DNA from: DATAQC01 sp038232455
GTDB lineage: Bacteria; Actinomycetota; Acidimicrobiia; Acidimicrobiales; AC-14
Direction of reading: 5' to 3'
DNA: 64,000 nucleotides
NCBI GenBank assembly: GCA_038232455.1
Contig: JBBSHU010000003.1
Span: forward strand, 3,105-67,104
Shown: piece after piece, positions 53,182-60,539 of the stretch
Layout of the letters: each line of letters starts with the position of its first letter
How positions within the stretch are numbered: position 1 is the first letter of the stretch
Notes under the pieces: model-generated
Seen by the model: the letters and a program-made list of their open reading frames with translations, nothing else
What the model was told of the DNA's origin: nothing
Database searches by the model: none
Translations under genes and position numbers: made by a program

Positions 53182-54396
53182 ATGCTAACGGGCCCATCCG
53201 ACGATCCCAATACCGGCCCGGTTCCCGACTATGGCTGGGGTACGAGCGCGTCCTCGGAGTCCACGTTCGCCGGGCCCCAGACGGTCCCTCCGCCGCCCTC
53301 GAAAGGGGCTCCCGTACCCCCGGCGCCAGGAGGGGCGGGTCAGCCCCCCCTGGGCGGCCCGTCGCGTCGCCGTCCGGTTGCCCTGGTTGCCGCCGCGGTA
53401 GCTTCGCTCCTGGTGGTGGCGGCCGTTGCCGCGCTGTTCATCCGGATCCCATACGACACCATCGCCCCCGGGTCGGCCAGCCGGGTCGACGACCTCATCG
53501 TCATCAATGGCCACGATGCCTACCCGCCCAAGGGAAAGGTGCTGTTCACCACCGTCTCGGTGCGCGAGCGGGTCAACCTGTGGGAGGCCCTCGCCGGCTG
53601 GCTCGACCCCGACGTCGACGTCGTCTCCGACAACGACATCCGGGGTCCGGTGCCTCCCGATCAGTACCACCAGCTCAACGTGGAGGCCATGGCCGACTCC
53701 AAGACGTCGGCCGAGGCGATCGTGCTCCGCCACATGGGCTTCACCGACATCGGTGGTGGGGCGGAGGTCATTTCCGTCGAGCCCGGCCTACCGGTCGCTT
53801 CGGTGCTGAAGCCGAAGGACCTCATCGTGGGGGCCGACGGCCAACCGGTCACCGGTCCGGCCGAGGTCATCGCCGTCATCCGGAGCCACAAGCCGGGGGA
53901 GTCGGTGAACCTGAGCGTTGTTCGCGACGCTGGCCCTCCGGTCGACCTCACCACCACGCTGGGCACGGGCGACCAGGGTCAGGCTCTGCTGGGCGTGCGA
54001 CTCAGTACCAAGCTGAAGCTGCCGTTCGGGATCACCATCGACTCGGGCAACATCGAGGGTCCGTCGGCGGGGCTAGCCTACTCGCTCGCCCTGCTCGACC
54101 AGCTCACGCCCGGTGACCTCACCGGTGGGGCCACGGTGGCCGCCACAGGCGAGCTCGGACCCGACGGCGTGGTCGCCCCCATCGGCGGGGTGGCCCAGAA
54201 GGTGGCTGCCGTCCGCAAGGCAGGCGCCAAGATGTTCCTCGTACCCAAGGACAACTACGCCGAGGCCAAGGCCCACGCCGGCTCCCACCTGAAGGTGGTG
54301 GCCATCGGCACCTACGACGACGCCCTGCGGGCGCTCGCGACCCTTCCCGGGAGCAATGCCGCCGACTTCCTCCCCGGCGGGGGCGGCGGCGGTTAG
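53182..54396 (+). CDS. PDZ-Lon membrane protease (YlbL-like)
   Basis: 404 residues: cytoplasmic Pro-rich N-terminus, one membrane helix (about 75-95), a PDZ domain (GAEVISVEPGLPVASVLKPK), and a Lon-type S16 protease domain with catalytic dyad Ser295 (GPSAGL) and Lys340. The 45-residue spacing equals that in B. subtilis YlbL. It processes or degrades envelope proteins. No ATPase domain exists, as in YlbL. ATG at 53182 lies just 10 nt from the proposed start of its divergent neighbour. Confidence 0.9.
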   Translation: MLTGPSDDPNTGPVPDYGWGTSASSESTFAGPQTVPPPPSKGAPVPPAPGGAGQPPLGGPSRRRPVALVAAAVASLLVVAAVAALFIRIPYDTIAPGSASRVDDLIVINGHDAYPPKGKVLFTTVSVRERVNLWEALAGWLDPDVDVVSDNDIRGPVPPDQYHQLNVEAMADSKTSAEAIVLRHMGFTDIGGGAEVISVEPGLPVASVLKPKDLIVGADGQPVTGPAEVIAVIRSHKPGESVNLSVVRDAGPPVDLTTTLGTGDQGQALLGVRLSTKLKLPFGITIDSGNIEGPSAGLAYSLALLDQLTPGDLTGGATVAATGELGPDGVVAPIGGVAQKVAAVRKAGAKMFLVPKDNYAEAKAHAGSHLKVVAIGTYDDALRALATLPGSNAADFLPGGGGGG

Positions 54397-54496
54397 CACG
54401 GTTACCATCGGGCAGTAGCTATGTGCCCGGGTCCGATTCTCCGCTCAAAGGGCCGCTCGGGCCCGGTCCTCCGCTCTCCGGGGAGCTGAGGGCCCG

Positions 54497-57118
54497 TTGT
54501 CCGGCTCGGCTGCGGTGCTGCGCTTCGCGGCCGAGTTCGCTACCTTCCTGGTGGCTGTGGCCGGGGCGGCCATCGTCTTCGCCCGGCCCCGACTGCTGGG
54601 GGTCGGTCGTGGCTCTCGGATAGCCCTGTTCGTCGGGTTTCTCGCCCTGGCCGGGGCTGCGTTCCTGCACGGTTCGCTGGCTCTCGAAGCGGGCGACTTC
54701 CCGGTCCTGGTCATTCGCGGTGTCGGCATCGTCTTGCTGGCCGTTGGCACGCTCGGCTGGGGTGAAGATCGGGCGACCCGCCGGGTGGTGTGGCTGGCCC
54801 TGGTGCTCATCACCCTCTCCGAGGTGGCCGCCGCCACCGGGGTCGCCGGGGCGGTGGTCGACGGGGCACGGATTCTCGGCGCCGTCGGCCTGGGAGCGGT
54901 GCTGTTCACATCGGCCCGTCGGTCGGTTCCCGCCCAGGTGGCAGTAAGCACCGCCGGCTCCCTCCTCCTGGTAGTCCTCGCCGTATCGGTGGCCCTGTCC
55001 CTGGTGATTTCCCACAACGTGGAGAAGGAGGCGCTGCGGCGGGTCGACACGCGAGCCCGGGCCGAGGCCGACGAGATAATGACTTCCGTCCTTCCCACCG
55101 CCGCGGCAAACGCCACGCTCGTTGCGGCCACGTTGCAGGGCAGCCGTCTCCCGCTTCTCCGTGCCCTCGACCAGGACCCCGCGCCCAGCCCGGCGCTGGC
55201 CGCCGACATCGACAGCTTCGTCGACGCCAACCTGCTCCGCGCCGGCAACCCCGTGCTCTACGCCACGGGCAAGCAGGCCCTCGTGGTGTTCTCCGGCATT
55301 GGCCGTGCCGGCGCCGAGGCCCTGGTGGGATCCCCGGCGATCGAGGAGGCGGTGACCACCCAGGGTCGCACCGGGTCGGTGCAGGTGGCCGACGGCAGGG
55401 CACTCGCCATCGGCGCCGCAGCGGTAACGGCCCCGGCGCCCGAGGGCCGCCAGCCGGTCGGCGTGTTCGTCGCCACGACGGGCCTGGACGGGGCCTACCT
55501 CAACCAGCGCACCCTCAACGAAAAGAGCATCAGCCTGGCGGTCGTCGACCGCGAGCGGACCCTTGCCAGTTTCGGGTCGCTCCCTTCCAAGGGGGTGGAG
55601 GCGGTGGGCCGGTCGGCACTGGACAGCGCCGACGGCACGGCCTCATCGGTGTCCGGAGACTTCTTCCTGTCCGCCAGCGTGGTCCATGGTTCCGACGGGT
55701 CGTCCGTGCTGGCCGTGGTGGCGGCCACGCCCACCACCGTGGTCGATGACACGAGGAACTCGTTGTTCGGCACCCTGTTCCTGGTGGCGTTGGCGACCTC
55801 GCTCATCGCGTTCCTGGCCGCCGGCATCGTAGGCGAGCGCATCGGCGGTGAGCTGCGGCGGCTGACGGTGGCCGCCGAGGGGGTGCGGCGCGGCGATTTC
55901 GCCACCCGGGTCAGCGTGACCAGCCAGGACGAGCTCGGCGTGCTCGGGTCCACACTCAACTCGATGGCCGGGTCGATCGAGACGCTCACCACCGAGTTGC
56001 GGGAGAAGCGCGATGAGGAGGCTGCACTGCGCAGCCGGCTGGAGGCGGTCGTCGCGGGCATGGGCGAGGCGGTGGTTGCCGTCGACCGGGAGGGTCGGGT
56101 CACCACCTTCAACGGTGCCGCCGAGGGCTTGTTCGGTGTCGACGCGGCCCGGGCCGAGGGCCGACCGGCCGACCAGGTCGTGCGGGTGACCGGCGAGGAC
56201 GGTACCGACCTCAGCCCCCGTCTGGCCCGGCCCGAGGAGGGACGGTGGGCCACGGCGGCCGTCGTTCACGGCGGCGACGGGACCGCTGTTCCCGTGGCCC
56301 TCTCCGCCGGTGGACTGGCCGACGCCGGCGGCGGTATCGGCGGTGGGGTGTGGGTGTTGAGGGACATGCGCCTCGAACGTGAGGCGGAGCGGACCAAAGC
56401 CGACCTCCTGGCCAATATCAGCCACGAACTGCGTACCCCTCTGGTGCCGATCAAGGGCTACGCCATGATGCTCAAGGGAGGGCGCCTACCCCGCGACGAG
56501 GCCCGGGCCGGCCTGACCGCGATCGGTGACGCCGCCGACCAGCTCGAGCGGGTGATCGGGCGCCTGCTCGAGGTGGCCGGTGGACGCTCCCGGAGCGACG
56601 CGGTGGACCGACCGGAACCCACCCGGGTAGGTCCGCTGATCGATTCGGTGATCCGGCGTTGGAAGGCTCGCGAGGGCGAGCGTCGCCCCGTCACCCGCCG
56701 GATCTCCCGCAATCTTCCGGCCCTGGTGGTCGACCCCCACCGCCTGGACGAGTCACTCGACGAGCTCATGGACAACGCCGTCAAGTTCTCCCCCGAAGGC
56801 AGCCGCATCCTCATTGCCGCGCGCCTCGTCGACCTTCCCGAAGGCCAAGGCGAGGCCACCCCGGCCGTGGAGATCTCCGTCGACGACCTCGGCATCGGGA
56901 TCGCCACCGACGAGCTCAGCCGGATCTTCGAGGACTTCACCCAGGCCGACAGCACGGCCACCCGGGCCTTCGGGGGTCTCGGCCTCGGACTGTCGGTGGT
57001 GCGACGAATGGTCGAGGCCTATGGAGGAGAACTGGCCTGTGAAACCGAGGAAGGCAAGGGATCGCGGTTCTCAATCATCCTCCCCGTCGTGCCGATACAA
57101 GCCGAGGAGGAGAGATGA
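54497..57118 (+). CDS. Large multi-transmembrane sensor histidine kinase
   Basis: 873 residues. Four or five N-terminal helices (1-150), another helix (about 153-172), a dCache-like extracellular region (about 175-420), helix plus HAMP (about 425-490, GGELRRLTVAAEGVRRGDFA), a PAS domain (about 515-620), phosphoacceptor His643 (NISHELRTP), and a HATPase domain (ELMDNAVKFS, DLGIGIA, GGLGLGLSVV). No response regulator is adjacent. TTG start at 54497 is assumed. The FecR-like gene overlaps by 4 nt. Confidence 0.9.
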   Translation: MSGSAAVLRFAAEFATFLVAVAGAAIVFARPRLLGVGRGSRIALFVGFLALAGAAFLHGSLALEAGDFPVLVIRGVGIVLLAVGTLGWGEDRATRRVVWLALVLITLSEVAAATGVAGAVVDGARILGAVGLGAVLFTSARRSVPAQVAVSTAGSLLLVVLAVSVALSLVISHNVEKEALRRVDTRARAEADEIMTSVLPTAAANATLVAATLQGSRLPLLRALDQDPAPSPALAADIDSFVDANLLRAGNPVLYATGKQALVVFSGIGRAGAEALVGSPAIEEAVTTQGRTGSVQVADGRALAIGAAAVTAPAPEGRQPVGVFVATTGLDGAYLNQRTLNEKSISLAVVDRERTLASFGSLPSKGVEAVGRSALDSADGTASSVSGDFFLSASVVHGSDGSSVLAVVAATPTTVVDDTRNSLFGTLFLVALATSLIAFLAAGIVGERIGGELRRLTVAAEGVRRGDFATRVSVTSQDELGVLGSTLNSMAGSIETLTTELREKRDEEAALRSRLEAVVAGMGEAVVAVDREGRVTTFNGAAEGLFGVDAARAEGRPADQVVRVTGEDGTDLSPRLARPEEGRWATAAVVHGGDGTAVPVALSAGGLADAGGGIGGGVWVLRDMRLEREAERTKADLLANISHELRTPLVPIKGYAMMLKGGRLPRDEARAGLTAIGDAADQLERVIGRLLEVAGGRSRSDAVDRPEPTRVGPLIDSVIRRWKAREGERRPVTRRISRNLPALVVDPHRLDESLDELMDNAVKFSPEGSRILIAARLVDLPEGQGEATPAVEISVDDLGIGIATDELSRIFEDFTQADSTATRAFGGLGLGLSVVRRMVEAYGGELACETEEGKGSRFSIILPVVPIQAEEER

Positions 57119-58299
57119 GACTGCGGTTGGTGTCGTCGGTTCTGGCAACGGCCATCCTGGCCGTCGCCTGTTCGGGCGGCGGGGGAGGCCCGTCGTCGGC
57201 GCGCCTCAGCGCGAGCGGAGCGGTCGAGGTGGCCACCGGCGGCGGCGCCTATCACTCCGTCAACGGGTCTCGAACCCTGCACGCTGGCGACCGGGTCAAG
57301 GTCGGCTCCGGCAAGGCGGCCATCCGTCTGCACGGCGACCGCCGGCTCGAGCAGCGAAACGGTTCCGAGGTCGAGTTCGCCGCGGCCGCAGGCGGCTCCA
57401 GTCTCAAGTCCTCCCTCATCTCCGGCGACCTCCTGGTGACGGCGGCCGGTGACGGCGACCCGTTGGATGTGACCGTGGCCGATTCCGAGGTGTCGGTGGC
57501 GGGAGGCGCGGCACGGCTCAGTCGTGGTTCGGCGGCAACGGTGGCGTCGTACACCGCCGGTGTGACGGTGGCGTCGGCCGGCCGGTCCCTGCAGGTCCCC
57601 GCTCGGCGTCAGGTGGCGGTGCCCGCCGCCGGCCTCCTGCCCGGGAAGCCATCGCCGCTGATCTTCAAACCCGGCGATTCCTGGGACCAGCGCTTCCTCG
57701 GCGACGCCATCGATCTCGGGAACCAGTTGGTCGCCCGCAGCCGGGGCTTCACGGCCCAGCTCGGTCCCGGCGAGGGCCGGAGCGCCGGCTTCTACCGGCA
57801 GATTCTTCCCGCCCTCGCGAACGAGCCGTCGTTCGACGTGGCCTCGCTGGGCCCCGACCGCTCGCCGGGTGAGGCGCTGGTGGGGCTGGCTATCACCGTG
57901 CAGGGCAACCGCGGCTCGTTTGCCGACCGCCTGGCGTCGGTTTTCGCGTTCCACGACGACGGGGCGGCGTGGGGCCTGGTCGCCCTCGACCAGGGAGTGT
58001 CCCGGGCGCCACTGCTGTCCGGGGTCGACGAGGCCATTGGTCGGGGACCGCTGAGCCTCGCTGAAGCCCCCCCCGTGGCCGCACCGGCTGTCGGTAGCCC
58101 GACGCCGACCCCGGCGACGGCGGCGCCCGCACCGTCGGGTGGGGACACGATCGTGACTCCCACCCCCTCGGTCGCCTCTCCGTCGCCCACCGCCCCCGGG
58201 GTCGCGCCACTGAACACCGGGGCCCCCCTCGTCGACAACACCGTCAACTCCCTCGTCGATGTCCTCACCGGCCTCCTCGGGGGTTTGGGCCGCAGGTAA
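57115..58299 (+). CDS. FecR-domain lipoprotein
   Basis: 394 residues with a lipobox (AVAC, Cys20), a FecR-like beta domain (about 35-150: VEVATGGGAYHSVNG, LHAGDRVKVGSGKAAIRLHG, VTVADSEVSVAGGAARLSRG), a helical middle, and a Pro/Thr-rich C-terminus. FecR domains bind envelope ligands or polymers. It is coupled to the upstream sensor kinase, so it may be a ligand-binding partner of that kinase. No TonB or sigma system is nearby. Confidence 0.8.
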   Translation: MRLRLVSSVLATAILAVACSGGGGGPSSARLSASGAVEVATGGGAYHSVNGSRTLHAGDRVKVGSGKAAIRLHGDRRLEQRNGSEVEFAAAAGGSSLKSSLISGDLLVTAAGDGDPLDVTVADSEVSVAGGAARLSRGSAATVASYTAGVTVASAGRSLQVPARRQVAVPAAGLLPGKPSPLIFKPGDSWDQRFLGDAIDLGNQLVARSRGFTAQLGPGEGRSAGFYRQILPALANEPSFDVASLGPDRSPGEALVGLAITVQGNRGSFADRLASVFAFHDDGAAWGLVALDQGVSRAPLLSGVDEAIGRGPLSLAEAPPVAAPAVGSPTPTPATAAPAPSGGDTIVTPTPSVASPSPTAPGVAPLNTGAPLVDNTVNSLVDVLTGLLGGLGRR

Positions 58300-58389
58300 T
58301 TGTCGGGGACGGACACCGGGGCCTGCCGCCGCGAACCATTTGTCCCGACCCTCCACCGCACCGGGAGGCCCCGGCGTTACTCTGGCCGC

Positions 58390-60471
58390 ATGGATGACGG
58401 ACCGATCGTCATCAGTTCGGGGACGCTGTACACCCCCGAGTCGGTGGCCATCAAGAACTTTGCCACCAGCTTCCGGGGATACGACCAGAGCGAGGTTCGG
58501 GCCTACCTGAAGAGGGTGGCCGACGAGCTCTCGGCCGCCGCCGCCCGGGAGATCGAGTTGCGGGAAGCCCTGCTCGACGCCCACAAGCGGGCCGCCAATC
58601 CTGTGCTCGACGAGGAGACGCTCACCGCCGCCCTGGGTGAGCACGCCGCCCACTTGCTCAGCCAGGCCCGGGAGGCGGCGGCGAACATCGTGGCCGAGGC
58701 CGAGAAGCGCACCGCCCGAATCATCGGTGAGGCCGAGGTCAGAATCGCCCGGGTCCGCTCCGAGGCCGATGGCCTGCTGGCTCGCCGCTCCGAGGAGGCC
58801 GACCGGATGACCTCGGGCGTGCGCCAGGCGGCCGAGGCATCGGCGCGCACTCTTCGCGACCGGGCCAGGGCCGAGGCCGAGGCCGAGGTCGAGTCGGCAC
58901 GGAAACAGGGCCGGGAGATGGTGGGTGAGGCCCGGGCCGTGCGGGAACGGATGCTCGCCGACCTCACCCGCCGGCGGCGCACGGCCGAGGTCCAAATCGA
59001 CCACCTGCGCCTGGCCAGGCAGCGCCTGCTGGAGGCGTACGCCGTGGTGCGCCGCACCCTCGACGAGGCAACCCATGAGGTGGGTGCGGCTGAGGCCGCG
59101 GCCGGACCAGTGCTCGACGCCGCGGCCGGCCGCCCCCCTCGCGACATCGACGGCGATCGCGGTGGCGCCGGTGCCCGCGGGACCGACGACGCCGGCCGGT
59201 CGCCATCCGATCGTCACGCCGGTCAGCGACGACCGGCCGTTGCCGCTCCGTCGGCCCAGGAGCTGGCCGGCCCCCCAGGGCGGGCGCACGGTTCCCCCCG
59301 TGACATCGTTGCCCGGGAGAAGCGGTCATCGGCCGGCCGGCCGGGACCCGACCTCGAGGTTCCCATGGCGGACACACCCAAAGCGGAGCCCAAGGTCGAC
59401 GCCCCCAAGGTCGACGCCCCCAAGGTCGACGCCCCCAAGGTCGACGCCCCCAAGGTCGACGCCCCCAAGGTCGACGCCCCCAAGGTCGACGCCCCCAAGG
59501 CGGCCGCGTTACGGGCCGCAACCACCAACCCCGACGACCTGTTCGCCCGGCTTCGCGCTGCCCAGGCTTCGGCGCCGACCACCGACACCGAACCGCCCGT
59601 CGCGACCGAGCCGAAGTCCGCTCCCGGCGTCTCGGGTGATCCCGGCGCGTCATCGTCTCCGCACCCCGGCAACGGTGTCGCCACCACGCCCCCGTCGGAG
59701 CCTGCCAACCCCGCCGAGGGCGCCCCCGTCTCCGGGAGAGAGGAGTCCGCCCTGGCGTGGCGCGACCGACTTCTCGAGCCGATCGAGGCCGACCTCGTCC
59801 GCCGGCTCAAGCGGGTCCTCCAGGACGAGCAGAACGAGGTGCTCGACCGGCTGCGGCAGGAGCGACGCCCCACTGCCGCTTCGGTCCTTCCCTCGCTCGA
59901 CGATCAGGTCGAGCGGTACAAGACGGCGGCCCTACCTCTCCTGTCCCAGGCGGCTGACCGGGGATCCGAGTTCGTGGTGTCCCCTTATGACCGGACCGAC
60001 GGTGACCCCGACAAGGCGAATGGGTCGCCCAGCAGGGGTTGGGACGTCGAGCAGTGGGCGGCCGACCTCGCCATCGACTTGGTCGTGCCCCTACGCGATC
60101 GCCTCGAAGGGGCGATCTCCGACGCCGTGGCCGATCCCGTCGCCTCGGCCACCGCCACCTCCGACACCATGGCCTACGACGTCAGCGGGGTGAGCGAGAG
60201 AGTGGGGGCCAGCTACCGCCAGTGGAAGGCCACCCAGATCGAGCAGGCCGCTCGCCACCACGCCAACGTGGCATTCGGTGAGGGGGCCTTCTCGGCCACA
60301 CCGCCGGGCGCCCAGCGGTGTTGGGTCGTCGACGACGATGGTCCCTGTCCGGACTGCGACGACAACACTCTGGCCGGGACGGTGACCAAGGGTCACCCCT
60401 TCCCGACGGGCCAGACGCACCCGCCGGCCCACGGCGGATGCCGCTGCATCCTGGTGGCGCCACCGTCCTGA
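58390..60471 (+). CDS. DivIVA-domain protein with phage Mu-F-like C-terminal module
   Basis: 693 residues. N-terminal DivIVA domain (about 10-50, VAIKNFATSFRGYDQSEVRAYL) binds curved membrane and scaffolds pole or septum growth. A long coiled coil follows (about 50-260, AREAAANIVAEAEKRTARII), then a disordered Pro/Ala region with seven KVDAP units. The C-terminus (about 420-693) ends with CPDCDDNTLAG and HPPAHGGCRC, the Cys/His pattern of the phage Mu gpF/SPP1 gp7 head-morphogenesis C-terminus. ATG at 59365 could be an internal start separating the halves. The fusion is not known to me. Confidence 0.75.
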   Translation: MDDGPIVISSGTLYTPESVAIKNFATSFRGYDQSEVRAYLKRVADELSAAAAREIELREALLDAHKRAANPVLDEETLTAALGEHAAHLLSQAREAAANIVAEAEKRTARIIGEAEVRIARVRSEADGLLARRSEEADRMTSGVRQAAEASARTLRDRARAEAEAEVESARKQGREMVGEARAVRERMLADLTRRRRTAEVQIDHLRLARQRLLEAYAVVRRTLDEATHEVGAAEAAAGPVLDAAAGRPPRDIDGDRGGAGARGTDDAGRSPSDRHAGQRRPAVAAPSAQELAGPPGRAHGSPRDIVAREKRSSAGRPGPDLEVPMADTPKAEPKVDAPKVDAPKVDAPKVDAPKVDAPKVDAPKVDAPKAAALRAATTNPDDLFARLRAAQASAPTTDTEPPVATEPKSAPGVSGDPGASSSPHPGNGVATTPPSEPANPAEGAPVSGREESALAWRDRLLEPIEADLVRRLKRVLQDEQNEVLDRLRQERRPTAASVLPSLDDQVERYKTAALPLLSQAADRGSEFVVSPYDRTDGDPDKANGSPSRGWDVEQWAADLAIDLVVPLRDRLEGAISDAVADPVASATATSDTMAYDVSGVSERVGASYRQWKATQIEQAARHHANVAFGEGAFSATPPGAQRCWVVDDDGPCPDCDDNTLAGTVTKGHPFPTGQTHPPAHGGCRCILVAPPS
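59392..59496 (+). repeat. Seven 15-bp tandem units (KVDAP)
   Basis: AAGGTCGACGCCCCC is repeated seven times without change in the DivIVA gene linker. Exact identity suggests recent slippage-driven expansion, so copy number probably varies between strains. Confidence 0.95.
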
Positions 60472-60539
60472 GGTCGTCGTACCTCGGTGCCCGCTCGGGT
60501 GAAGAGGGTATGGCCGCAATCTCTCATAGTCTCTAGCCC

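Noticed and set aside
57019..59289. Long minus-strand open frame across kinase end, FecR and DivIVA genes
   Set aside because: Covers three plus-strand genes with recognised domains; no motif of its own.
59392..59496. Possible CRISPR array (regular short repeats)
   Set aside because: Units are contiguous with no spacers and encode KVDAP in frame; it is a protein minisatellite.
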